Below, one piece after another: positions 25,021-37,581 of a stretch of DNA of 64,000 nt. Below the pieces are notes generated by a model. The model worked only from the letters and a program-made list of their open reading frames with translations, made no database searches and was not told the DNA's origin. Position 1 is the first letter of the stretch; each line of letters opens with the position of its first letter. The stretch covers positions 286,452 to 350,451 of the forward strand of contig JAGGNK010006648.1 of the NCBI GenBank assembly GCA_017590115.1, written 5' to 3'. Position numbers and translations under genes: made by a program. Origin of the DNA: Montifringilla adamsi. Taxonomy: Eukaryota; Chordata; Aves; Passeriformes; Passeridae.

Positions 25021-28000
25021 ATAATATCTTTAATAGGATTAGAATTACTCTTGACTATACAAGTGCACAACAGAAAATCTCTTTAAATGTCAAGTACTGT
25101 TTAGCTGTTTATGCGCTAGAACCGTTAGGCAGTGATATTCCTTTGATGCAATAAAATACAGAAAAAGTATGGATTCGACAGACAGGTGCTAACCTCTCTC
25201 TGCTCATTAACAGTCACTTACATTTTTTTCTGGCTTAAACAAATCCCACGGGACAAGCAATGAGAATAGGCTAGCACCCAGCATACACTGCTTAGGCACA
25301 CATCTCAGCTGTATGTGCACATAAGGCGACACCATCACCTGCGATATAATTAACCAGACAGAGCCGATGCCTCTCACGAGGTCATCATTCAATTCCTAAA
25401 ACTCCTGAAACGTAAGGGGATCTGAGCCTGCAGCTCTTTGCATGCTATTTAACAAGTACATCAGAGATTCCTGTTGTGTACAGCAATAAGCCATCTTACA
25501 TCACAGGTCGTCTGTGAACTAGAAACACTGACCCAAATGCCACATTTCTTTTCCTCAGAGGAGTGCAACATGCCTGCCAGGACTCTGAAACAGGGAGAGC
25601 ACGACTGTGCACGTGTGCCTGCACATATGCATGCAAGTGCCTGGAGGGGAGGAAGAGAAGCACTTCAGGTCACTACTCCCCATACTTCCAAATTTATCAT
25701 TTTGTCATAAGCACAAAAGCAGCACACCAATGGTGCAAAATGCTATAGCAGATTTAAAATGCAGGTTATTCTTTTCTTTCTGTAAAGAAAGAAACCACAC
25801 TAGGAAGCCACTGTGAAGGAAATACAGCTACCAGGAAAAGCAAAATTCTATGCAATTTTCAACTGACCCCTCCACGTGCTCATTAAAATGCACTGTTCAT
25901 GGTTATCTCGAGTATCTTTGAAAAAGGACAATATAACATTTATTCAATCTTACATATCTACGGCCAAAAGCCTCTAAGGCTTCTGTAACTTTTATGTAAC
26001 AACATCAGAACCAACACCCTAAAGCAGCGCTGTGCCTTTCTTGACAGCCTTTTCCTGCTAAAAGATCCCTCTACCAATAAAGTACATTAAATTCCCAGTA
26101 TTTGAATGTGTAATATCTCTCTCACCTTTTCTGCTCTAAAATAAGATTTTAACAGGCAGGTCCAAGCCCATATCAACAATGTTTGTTCACGTTGCTTTTC
26201 AAAAGTAATTTCAAAGCTCCCTGCATCAGATGTGTCCGTCAGAAAGACGACTGCAGGATGACTGCTCAGCAATGTGTGTGACAGCAGAAAAAGCTACACA
26301 CAAAATACCCAAGTAAAAAAAGATAAATTAGCATTGACCGAAGCAGAATGGGCATCTCTATACATGTCTACAGCACACATATAAACTTCACCATAAGCAG
26401 TTATCAAGAAGCAACCTTCTCAGCGAAACACGGAAGCAACTTGCAGGTCACAGCCAGGTACCTGCCTCAAACACTGGAGCCTGCAGGATAACTCACATTG
26501 GAACACAAGGCAAATGTCTGAGTATGGATTTGGAAGACTGAAAAAACTCTTCTGTTTGAAAATCACTTACTGGAAGTGTAAAGTTGTACCACTGCAAACC
26601 AATGCTGCAGCTAGATATTTTCAGCGGTTTTCACTTGTCATACAAAACTGAGCTCTCAGCCAAAAAACTGTGAGAACAAGTGCTTTAAAGCATTTTTAGC
26701 TTTTTAGTTTTTGCACCCTTTGGTTTGCCATAAAATTTACACTGACTTAGACTAGCTACAGAAAAAAAAAAATTGCTGTGCACTTGTGAAAATTAACACA
26801 ATATAAATATTTGCCTTCCCATTGTAAGTACATGACAAAAATAATTAATCCGCCCTCCTCAAGGTTAAAAAAATTAAAAGAATATCCTATAATAAGCAAA
26901 AAATTTTCACAAATACTCTAATAGTTTGTAAATAGTGGAAACTTTCTACTGGTGATTAGGAAAAAAAAAAAAAGCAAACCAACTATACCTCCAACCTTTT
27001 TTTTTTTCAAGTTTTCATTATTAGAACTTAATGAAGTTTTCCAGTTTTCTATTTTTACCTCCAAATACTGCAAAATACTGGTTTGCTAAACCATTACCTC
27101 TAATGTACCTTCCATTAAGAGATCTCCATGACTGGTCTACAGCACAGTTTGTACTTCAGAATAGTCCCAACCAAAGACACACGTAAAGTCAACAGACGGC
27201 TTAAAAATCCAGACCTGAGCAACGAGCAGTGGGGAAAACACGGCTCCAGATCAGCCTCTCCTCCTGATGCGTAGCAAGAAAACATATGACTCTCCTATGG
27301 TTATGCTGTGGCCACCAGGGAGACTTTACAAGCCTCAGTAACCTTCAGCCACTTGAATTTACAGCCACGGAGTATCTTTACAGATTAGAAGCCACTTCCT
27401 GCTGCTGCAACTCCAACTCAGTGCTCAGGTACTCAGTTAATAAACCACACAGGGCTGCTTACTTGCTGAAGAAATAAATGGTGACAAAGCTGTAAGCAGT
27501 CCATCCAGCTGTGTTTTGACCAGCCATTGCACTCAACTCTGCCTCTGACTGAGACTCCAGCAGAAGGTGTTGCTGCGTGGCAACAGCACCTTTCAGGGTC
27601 CCACACAACAGCGCAACCTCAGTGTGAGGACAAACACATTTTGCTTCACTACAGATCTTACCTCTGTTTAGTAATCAGGGCATGAAAAACATTCAAAAGC
27701 TCACTCTGTACTTCATTAATGTTTGATTACTGAATCACAGAATTTTGTTGCTGAGTGATGCCTTCACATCAAGAAAATAATTTCAGTCCCACGTGTATAT
27801 GCTTGGGACAAGGCAATAAACATCAATCCTTTGCATTTAAATGGCTCTTCCAAATATTAAGGGTAAACATTTAGGCCACTTGCAGATAGCAGGTATGAAA
27901 ATCGATGTCATGATTCAATTAATGGGTATAGCCAAAAATGGAAAGGAAGAGTATTATTAATATGGTCAAAAAGCACGGGCTGGCTCTCCTCCTGAAACTG

Positions 28001-31000
28001 ATTCATTTCATTCCCTCCTGGGAACAGTCCACCACAGTCCCCAAAGCACACATCCCAGCATCTTCATTTCTTAGTGAATTTCACAAATTATTTAATCTTT
28101 TTTCTCATCCTGTAGTTTAATCTCAACAGAACTTCAGTGCCAATTACACCCAGCTACAGTGCTTCTGAACCCCTCTGTTTGTTTCTGCCCTCCTCAGCTG
28201 TTTTTGCACAACTGGTTTGAGGAATCATGCTGCAAAGCAGCAAAAGCTGACCAATTTACAAACATATTTATAAACACAGATTTTAAAATAAATAATACAG
28301 ATATAAAAGGTACATCAGCTATATAGAAAAAAATCAACTTTTTTTTCCCCCCCCTTTTAGAAATTTCCAATCAATTCTACTTGACATTCCCTTTCAGTGA
28401 GATTGCTGACCCAGTGAGAGGGAGAGGGATTACAACAGGAAAGAACAGGAAAAAATACTGAAGGCTGAGCAAAAATATCTTAGGCTTTTGTTATATTTCC
28501 CATGATTCCTGAAAATGAAATATGAAACTCTAGGGGTTTTTAAAAAAAGGAAAAATAAAAATTCCAGTCACCATGATACACAAGCCATTTTACACCTTAT
28601 TATATATTTTATCTTGCAATTTCTATTAGATAGGATAATGCTACTGTCACTATTTTAAATATGGAGAACTCTAGGACCAAGATGTTTGCTAAGAATGAAT
28701 AGGAAACTGCTGGCAGAGAAGCAAACCACATCTGTGCCTCACACATCCTCAGCTAGCTCACTAACCACTGCACCATTCTCACATTAATTATTTTTCAAAT
28801 CACGAGTTTTAGTAACACCACCACATGACTTTAGAACAATAGTGAGCCCTGCAGAGAGATGTACAAATGCATATGCTACCAAGTGTTGAAAGGATATGGT
28901 TCTTAAATTCAGTCTTTTATTTCAAATTATATTGACCCGGAACTCAATTTTACAAGTCTTCCTCAGGGTACATTAGATAGGCAAAGAACAGAGATTGCTG
29001 AGTATAAACTCAGTGACTACATCTTTCTAGTCACTGCCCTGAATCCTGGAAGTCCATGAGAAGGGGATAAGGAACAAAAGTTGAAAATAATAGCTTACAA
29101 TTGATATAAAGCTGCATACAGCTGAAAGTTCAGATTAAAATAAACACCAAACCAACACTGATCACGGAATAAGCTTAAAGGGAAAATGATGTCCAAAAGA
29201 ATAGAACTGAAATTAGGATCACATGGGAGACAAAACCATGGGGTTCTCAGGTCTTCCATGCTCTTGGTTCCATGCCAAAAAAGTTTATAGACCCCAGCAA
29301 GTAAACATTCCTGGAGTTCTGAGGTCTTCCCATGCTGCAGAATTTATAACCAAAAACCTGGATGCTCTGATGGTTGTAATGCACATCCTGGGGCCTGCCA
29401 AGCTCCAGCTTGGATGTTGTAAGTCCAAAGTATTCTGTTGATCATGGGATTGGACAAAAACAAGGTAGATTTCAAGGAGAACTTTGTGTGGTAGACAAGT
29501 TTTAAAATCTGCCTGTGTTTTTTAGAACCAAATAGCCCAAGCCATATTTAACCTTTGACACATTTTCATTTTCCATTAAGAAAAGTATTCCATTAGAAAC
29601 AGACAGAACTACTGTAACTTCAGCTTTGGAGTCTCCAATCACTGATCATAGCTTCACACATTATTTAGAGCCTATATAAACAGCTTGTTTGATACAAATG
29701 CTAAAGAAGAATCACTACCAAGTGTTCAGAGAAGAGTGGAATGCACTCTTAGTTTCCCTAGCAGCATGAGGAACAGCCAGAGTTTTCTCTCATGGTCAGA
29801 AAACCACCATTTCCTTTGGTACTTAGTGGACAGACAGCTGATGGAGGGAGAGATTGGATTCATTAAGAAACAGGCTTACTCACAGCTGGTGCCTGTGACC
29901 TGACCAGCGAACAATCCCAATGTTTTGTGAGAGGCAACAACCTCATGCCTTCTCTCTTCACATTCTAGCACAACCAAAAGCATCCAAAAGGCATCACCTG
30001 ATCCTCAATTCCTCCTGCAGAAGAAAGTCAGCTCCAGAGGCCAGGTAAAAGGATCTGGGATAGGCAGATATGCATACAGCATAAGCTGGAAGGAAAATCA
30101 GGATGCTCAGATGGATTTTCGGAGGCTGAACTCCGTGTTTTGGAACTCCACCTAGTATTGGCATGGCTGAAGAAAAAGAAGGCCTTGCAGAGAGACAGGA
30201 GTGAGACAGCACTCCAGAATGCAGGAACTGTGTGAAGGAACACCGCTGAGGAGGCACTGAGTTTGAGATCTGTGGATAAAGATTCTTTTCTTACAGATAC
30301 AAGAATTGAGTGTCTAGGCACCTCAATCCAACACCCACCTCCATTAGTCCTGAATTCACCAAGAGAAATTATACTTCTTGACATTGTTACTGGAAAGGAA
30401 ATGAATTAATCTGTTTCTATGACAAAAACAAGAGCACAGCAGCTCGTGGCTGCCTCTGATGAGTAACACTCCTTGCCTCCCCAGGGTAAAGAGGTAAAAA
30501 AAGGTAAAATCTCTTTGAATGGCCTAAATTAATACTTACTAGTTTATATTAATATATCCCAATGAGACAAGTTTATCCTTCTAATATGGGGTCCTCACTG
30601 ACTGGATGACCAAGAAAACAAGATCCTGTTGTAAAACCTTCCACTGTGCCAAATATTCGGTGTCATTTGGTCCCTGGGATTTCCACTAAAAATCATTTAC
30701 TGGTAATAATGTACATGTGGCGGAGACTTCTCATTTAGGCTTTCACACCAGGGAGAGAATGAGATTCTGTCTCCAAACTGTATAGAGGAATTAGCTGTAA
30801 ATCATGTCAGGAACCTTAACCCACTGTGGTCAATTACAGATGATGAGGTGATATGCTAATGCACAGGAGATGTGGGGCATGCAGATTAAAATGCAATATG
30901 AGGTCCAAAAGCTAAGAAATTTTGATTATGTCACACCTTCAGTGTGTTGTCCCAGTTGTCCCTTGGGGGCCCTCAGATTGAGCAAAAAGGTTGTGTGAGT

Positions 31001-31639
31001 TTCCAAAGCAGCAGAAAAACAGAAGAGAAAATGGAAATCCTGCTACCAACATTTAAGCTTTTAAATCAAAACATTCACACACTACACAGGGATCTTTTGG
31101 GGTTTGGTTTGTACTTCACAAACATCATGAAATATGTTAGATCTGAAAGAAGCACTGTAAATATTATGTTAGAATACAATTCACCATTGTTAGTTTCACC
31201 TTTAAGAAATAAAATCCAGGGAGTCTTTTTATTGTTTGTTTCTAAGAATCCTGGAAGTCAGAGTCTTCTTGGGCTTGACAGTGTACATATGTAGAGCAAG
31301 TCAACCCATACCACATATGGTCTAATATCCAAACAGAAAAACAGACATTAACAGCTGGCTCTGGGGAAAAAAACCAAAAAAACAAACTAGGCTTTTTTCC
31401 TGAAGTCCCAAAACTACCTTACCAATTCTCTCTCTAGCAGGTGAGAGAAAATAGGAAATACGAGGGCAAAAAGAACAGCATGTGCCCAAGCAGATAGGCC
31501 TATCCTACCAGGGAGCAGAACTTAACAGATGCTTTGGAACAGTCTGTTTATGACTTTTAGCTTAAGAATCTGTATCCCTTTTAATTACAGGGTGTTTGTC
31601 TCATCTTCCATAACAATGAATACATTTTTTCATCTCCAT
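25021..31639. other. Non-coding stretch, upstream of the candidate TSPAN9 promoter
   Basis: No gene or clear mobile element was found. It is either 5' flank or an upstream TSPAN9 intron. It contains short A- or T-runs (26760-26771, 26960-26974, 26998-27008), a T/C run at about 28338-28358 that resembles a plus-strand splice-acceptor tract without a following exon, and a pair of similar phrases near 29240 and 29318 (GTTCTCAGGTCTTCCATGCT and GTTCTGAGGTCTTCCCATGC). Open frames near 30.0-30.4 kb are short and unrecognised. Confidence 0.5.
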
Positions 31640-31870
31640 CAACAGTTAATCCTTAGTTCTGACAAGAACTTAACCTCAATATTTTAGGGCAGTGAGTTCC
31701 ACAGATATGCATCATGTTAAAAAAACCCAGCAACTTCCTCTTATTCACTATCATAATTAAGCTTTCCAGCTCTATCCTGTCTGGATATTCAACCTCATCC
31801 CATAATTCATTAGTTTGTAATCCTCCATAACATCCTATGTTATTGTCCTTCATTAAACTAAGCACTTTTC
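31640..31870 (-). mobile_element. Possible ancient CR1-like LINE remnant
   Basis: The plus strand reads GGGCAGTGAGTTCCACAGAT, then CATGTTAAAAAAACCCAGCA and ACTTCCTCTTATTC. This resembles the reverse complement of the 3' part of old amniote CR1/L3-type elements (phrases about a note of size, first word of stretch, ACTTCCT). Divergence is high and no tail is seen. It would be far older than the other CR1 copies here. Confidence 0.4.
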
Positions 31871-32350
31871 AGCATGTCATGTATTGAGAATTCTCTGACT
31901 CCCGATAATTTCAGTTAACCATCTTAGGGCTTCTTTCTAATTGAGCTATGTTTCTACCATAATCTTTCACAATCTGATGAAAAGATCTCCTTTTTAAAGG
32001 GCAGGAGTTAATGGTCAGATTAAAAATAAATTTAATCAATTCTGCTTCTATCAACACCTTATCTTTATGAAAGTGAAGTTACTCAGATTCAATAGACATT
32101 TTTCCATCATCCCCATTCTGCTTTTCTATTTCAGATTCAAAATTTGGTTCTGAAAATGTTGAACTTTTCAGAGCTTAACAGGAAAACCCTTGTAGTTTAA
32201 ATTTGTATCTTACCTGTAGGAAGAAAGGGAGTTTTTTTCACTACAGTGACATTAGTCTAATACTGATTCCTTGTGAAGTCACCAGGAAGACCACCCTCAA
32301 GAGGGAGACTCCTTGTAAAGATGCTGACAATCCAAATCAACTCTTGGATT

Positions 32351-32385
32351 GTTTGTACCACACTCCATTAATGTGTGGTACAAAC
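32351..32385. repeat. Perfect 13-bp inverted repeat with 9-base loop
   Basis: The left arm GTTTGTACCACAC (32351-32363) and right arm GTGTGGTACAAAC (32373-32385) are exact reverse complements around TCCATTAAT. The pairing does not extend beyond the 13 bases. It could form a hairpin in RNA of either strand or a small cruciform. No function is assigned. Confidence 0.9.
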
Positions 32386-32411
32386 TGCTGTCTCCATCCA
32401 GTACACACATT

Positions 32412-32431
32412 AAAAAAAAAAAAAAAAAAAA
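32412..32431 (+). repeat. Poly-A run, 20 bases
   Basis: Uninterrupted run of 20 A beginning 26 bases after the inverted repeat at 32351-32385. No retrocopy body is recognisable upstream. Confidence 0.9.
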
Positions 32432-34883
32432 GTGTGTGCAGGGAAATGTTTTTTACTTTGCATACACAGAAAATAAGATTGAGGGACTAAAAAGCTGCCA
32501 GCCAGAGGCAGGAAGGCAGCAGTATCACATCCCTGACAACACTGTGTGGGGAAAGATCACAAAACAGATCTCCAAAACCATGCTTTAAAAATTAAAGATC
32601 AAAAAAAGAAAGCAGGGGCGAAGAACTGAGAAGGATTCTTCTTATTTAACACCTGTTTTTTGCAGAGGTAAAGTACATGATCTGAGTGTTTCTCCTCCAC
32701 TCCCACTTTAAATGACAGTTTAGGTTTTTACATCTCCTCTATTGACTACAGAATAAAGAAAGCTAGCAAATAGCCAAAGGTTTTTGCCTATCATGAGAGA
32801 TGATATCTGTTTTTCCTCTTGGATGGTGCAGCAAGATTTCATTAATACAATAACTCTTCTAACTGCATCCAACATGTACAAGTCTCTTGAACAAAATCAG
32901 GTGGATTTTCTCTAACATCTGTTCCAAAGAGGCTATCTTTCACTAGCAGTCTGCTGTTTTGAATTAACTGACAGCTGGTGTCTATGTATTAGCAGAACTA
33001 TTAAACTTAAAAACCAACAAATTGAAAAAACCCTCATACACATGGCTGCATGTGAAGAAAGAACCAAGAGAATGATGTAAGCGTTCCTTTTTGAAAGGCA
33101 GCACACATCTCTGAAACCTGCTCAGTTATGCCATGAAGGAACATTTCTAAGCACATTCCTTTCACAATTGGATGAATTCCTTCATTGCTAAAATATTCAT
33201 TTTTTGGCACTTAAACACAAACAGGTGTCATTCCATGAATGGGGACATTTAAAACCACTGTGTCAGGGCTGGCAGAGATCCAGATGTCTTCAATGGGCAG
33301 CTACTCATCACCAGCCCCAGCCTCCAACCTCAGACTCACTGGAAGTGGCAGACTGAATGCCTTACTGCAGCATCATCACCTCACATGTCTGTGAGTTATC
33401 AAAAGGCTGTCTTCCAGCAGCATCTCCAAGCAAAACCTAACCCCACGTCCCACCTTCAGGTCAAAGAGGGACAGCTTTCAGAGAGGAGTCACACCACCAA
33501 ATGAATTAAGCACCTGCCCAGAGCCAGTGGTCTCACAGATGAAGCTGGCATCGAAGAGAGCTGACTTCATGTACCAGGCTCCCCTCTGCTGGGCCCCCCG
33601 TGTGACTCTGGGCAGAAATGTCTGGAAACAAGGGTGGGGTCTAGTCTCTACAGCCATTCAGTCCCCAGTTACTCCTGGCCCTCCCTGAGCACAGTCCATC
33701 AACTGTGATACCAAGCGACATAGCCTAACAATTCCTATCACATAGCTCCTTTTCTCTTTGAAGGCAGATGTTTCTGAATTCATAAGAAACAGTTTCTGAG
33801 TAATTCAAGGTAACTGGATCATACCTTCACTGCCATGAACAGCACTTCTCAAGTTCTGATCAAAGCACTGCAAAACAGCCACATTCCATCCTGCTGATTT
33901 GGGCTGCGTTCATTTTTATGGCTTTCAACAAACTTCCACAACACCTAGCCTGAGCAAAATTCACAGTCTCCTTCCTGTCTTGAAGCTCTTAAAATTTATA
34001 AAAATAATAATATTTGACCATCTGCATCTGCCCTTGCAATAAGCTTAGTTATCTTCACAATAAAGTTTCTAGCACGTTGTATGGCAACAGTGTAGGATGT
34101 GGTCAACTTCAACATTTAAAATAGGATGTGCCTGTAACGTAGCAGTCATGCAATTAATGCTTTTTGCTTTGCCAACAACAGAGTCAGATTTAAATCCCAA
34201 GAGGAGGCAGATATTTTAGCCACCCTACTCATCTCACAAGAACGAGGCTAAATGGTTCTCATCTATTCTGCATGAGATACAAGAAAGGGTGTAATAATGA
34301 AAACAAGGTAACCCTCTTACTATAATCCAGCAGGTTTATGTAACGCTGCTGCTGTTCATGAGCTTTGTGATTGGTGTCAGCTCTTGTTATAAGGGTGTGA
34401 GAGATTTAAAATGACAAAGGAGGAAAAGAAAGAAAAGAGGGGGGAAAAAACGGTTTGACATGACCCTGCCTGTCAAGTCATAAAAAGCTATCCAGCAGTT
34501 CAATTCCCTGACTTACAGTAGGAGCTACTTAACTTTTCACAGTATATTCATTAAAAAGCTTTTGTAAAAGCAGACATATAATGGGAAAACATCATTTTTA
34601 TGACCTTATCTGCGTTATGGAGGACTCATTTACACTTGGAGAGAATGCTGTGTGCTAGCTGCAATACCAGGCATTCAGAGCCTAATATGGGGTGTAAAGA
34701 ATGGATACAAGCATGCTTGACTCTTTCCCAAAAGCCAAGCCCACATTCACTTCATTTTGAGAAAGTTTAATTGTACCATCAGTATCTCTTAGAGATGAGA
34801 AAACCAAGATAGATACCCTTGATCCGCAGTCAAAAACTAAAAATGTTCCAAAAATTCCTCATAGAGACAACTGAAAGGCAAGC

Positions 34884-34901
34884 AAAAAAAAAAAAAAAAA
34901 A
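34884..34901 (+). repeat. Poly-A run, 18 bases
   Basis: Uninterrupted run of 18 A in otherwise ordinary AT-rich sequence. No retroposon body or target duplication was identified next to it. Confidence 0.9.
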
Positions 34902-37374
34902 GTGTCTTTTGTAGAGGAAAACTATTTGTGTCATTCAGTCTGCTCAGATCTACTTAGGTGTGTCACAAGTATGCAGTAGCTATTACTGTATGAATTATCA
35001 ATTGGCCTTTAGAAGCTGCACTTCATAAATTCATCACAGGCAGATATTTTCCATTTACAAATTAATTGGGATGCTGGCATTTTATTTCAGAAGCAACCAA
35101 CACGATGTTTCACACTCTGCTCTGCAGACTGGTTCAGGGGAATCTATCAAAAATACACAGCCATAAACTCTTAGCAAATGGTGTGCATCCAGATGGGGTT
35201 TTAAACAACATGATTGAAACTAAAGGCTTGCAAAATGCAGTATCATTTTAGGGTAGACAGTGATAGTTTGGGTCCAAACATGCCTTGCAGGAGTCAAATT
35301 TGATGCCCATAGCAAGAATATGTGTATGATCTTTCTCTCTTCTCTCCTAAATGTCCAAGTCTAGAGTAATTTTAAATCTCAACTAATTTACTGAAAAGGC
35401 TTTCCATATTTCTCCCCTTCAGGAAAGCAAGCTAATAGTAAATCTGCAATAATACAATCCATTGGTAATGTTTTGTTTGCTTTTGTTGTTGTTTTAACTT
35501 TACAATCACCATGTCTATAAAACAGATACATGCAGGTGCAGACATCAATGCCCCAAAAAGAAAAATTCCCTGGATTTTATCCAGCTGATGGGTTCTCCTC
35601 CTTTGTTATTTTTCTCATATACTAATTTCTTATGTTGCACTTGTCCCTTTCCAGCCAAACATTTGCTCAGAAGTAACAGAAATTCTCTCAAGCCACCCAG
35701 ACACTTTTCAGAAGAGTTTTATGAACTCATCATCTCATCCCATACTGAAACACAACTTTTCTAAATTGAGCATATCTCACTCCTCTCCTCCCCCACTTCT
35801 GTGCCAATGGTTTTATTACAAGCCTGTCGTGTATACTACTTTGGGTTTCTATTCCAACAGCATGGAAGCTGTTATATTAAACGTTTATCAGTAATGGGGT
35901 TCCTCCCTTCTACAAGCTGAAGCAAAGTAATTTGATAGATACAATCAAGAAAAGATTCTGTAGGTTTGTCACTTCCAGAAGAAACGCAGTACTTGAAATA
36001 CACAAGATTCCAACTAAACCTGACTGCATGAACTGCACTCTGAAATTCCATGTTTCTAGTATTTCAAGGATTGCTAAATTAAGTCGTCTCATGTCCCTGT
36101 TTTTTACTTTTAAATCAACTTGAATGCTTTCTGCCCCATACACTGAAAAATTTTGGAAACTGTAATATGGTAAGTTAAAAAAAAAAAAATTAGAAAAATT
36201 TTTTCTCACTCCCTGAGGTACACCACTGGAAATGAGGTTGAAAGGAAACAAAAAGCAACAAAACCTTAATCAACAGAATCAAGCCTTATGGATCTCTGAA
36301 CATACAAAGGAAACAGAGCTGATTAGTTGTAAAGTGCAGTTTCTCTTTACAGGTAATATTTTTCCAAGCAGAATGATGCTTTGCACCTGTCCTGTAATTA
36401 TATGCCAAGCTTGCATATTACGCTGAAAGAAAAAAAAGACAAAGAAAGTGTCTTGATCAAAGCTGAGTGCCTCCCAAAGAGTGCCTATAGCTGTTTTACA
36501 GCTCTTTTAGCTCCATTTATGCAGGTATCTCACTTTTGCCCCTACCTACTCCATCTGCTGTGTTTGTGTCTATCAAATATCAATGATATCTGAGTCTGAA
36601 AGACTACATCAATACCGAGCTGTAGGCAGGAAGCGGGGAGTGGGGAATAATGAATTCTTCCCTAAAAATTGCTCCCTAACAAATTGTTCCCAGGCACGAG
36701 AGCCTTCAAAATGTCTATCACATAACTGTCTTCATGTATATTAAAGATACTTTTTTTTTTTTTTTAATATAAAGAACAAATGCTCAGAAGCCAAATAATC
36801 TGAAACAGATTTCTACAGATTTTCTCTCAAGCGCTGAAAAGAAAACCCTCAGACTACTGAAGGCCTGACATGGTAGACTGCTACAAAGCTCTGTCAACCA
36901 GATTCCCTCTCAGATTTCACAGCCTGGTCACCAGTAGCTCTTATGCATAACCTGTAAACCACATTTTTAAAGCAACCGAGGACCCTTTGAAATGAAAAAA
37001 CAGATACACATTTTTGACACGCATCTCTCAATACTGTGAAAAGTTAAAGCATTGACTTCTGTTATAGAAGAGAAAAGGTACGTGCTTAGGGACAGAATTC
37101 CAAATTAAGATACCCTCAAGAGGTGCTGTATGCTGTTTTGAAATAAAACTTCCACCTCATAAAATGTTAATATTAAGGCTTTAGGCCAACATTAAGGTCA
37201 GGACGGATGTGCTGCCTAACATGTACAACACTCTCCCCTTCCAGAAGGCCAATAAATGCCTCTCAGTAACTAAAATGCAGTTACAGAAGATGGTGGTACT
37301 TTGTTCACAAGTATGCACGTTGGCAAGTCAAGCAATAGAAAGAGGTTGCTCAGGAGAGAAGTTGACCTGGATAT

Positions 37375-37581
37375 AAGTGAAAAAAAAAATCAGTGGGAGA
37401 GCAATTAAACACTGGAACAGACTGCTTAGAGAGATGTTAGAATCTCCCTTACTGGAAATATTCAAGACTCAGCTTCACAGGGGCCTGTATAACCTGAACT
37501 ACGGCCCTGCTTTCAATAGAAGGTTGCACCACGTGCTCTCCAGCATCTCCTTTCATCCTAGACTTTGCTGAGATTCTAACA
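37375..37581 (+). mobile_element. CR1 LINE 3' fragment, plus orientation
   Basis: Sense-strand CR1 3' phrases are present: ACTGGAACAGACTGCTTAGA, GAGATGTTAGAATCTCC, CTTACTGGAAATATTCAAGA, then AGAAGGTTGCACCACGTGCT and CTCCAGCATCTCCTTTCATC, ending near GAGATTCTAAC, a worn form of the ATTCTATG tail. About 200 bases survive; the rest of the element is missing at the 5' side. Confidence 0.8.

Larger units (their letters stand above)
31871..37374. other. Non-coding stretch, intron or 5' flank
   Basis: No gene or clear mobile element was found apart from the simple repeats and inverted repeat listed separately. The 33.25-33.70 kb interval is richer in G+C but has no long frame. The 34.33-34.72 kb interval has clustered TAAT/ATTA, TTATCTG and TTTATGA words and looks like possible conserved non-coding sequence, which only an alignment could show. 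Further runs are A13 near 36177 and T15 at 36751-36765. Confidence 0.5.

Noticed and set aside
28338..28361. Pyrimidine tract ending in TTTTAG, like a plus-strand splice acceptor
   Set aside because: No open exon or donor follows, and the tract is simple sequence.
29240..29340. Two similar phrases around GTTCTCAGGTCTTCC about 80 bases apart
   Set aside because: Similarity covers only about 20 bases, too short to call a duplication.
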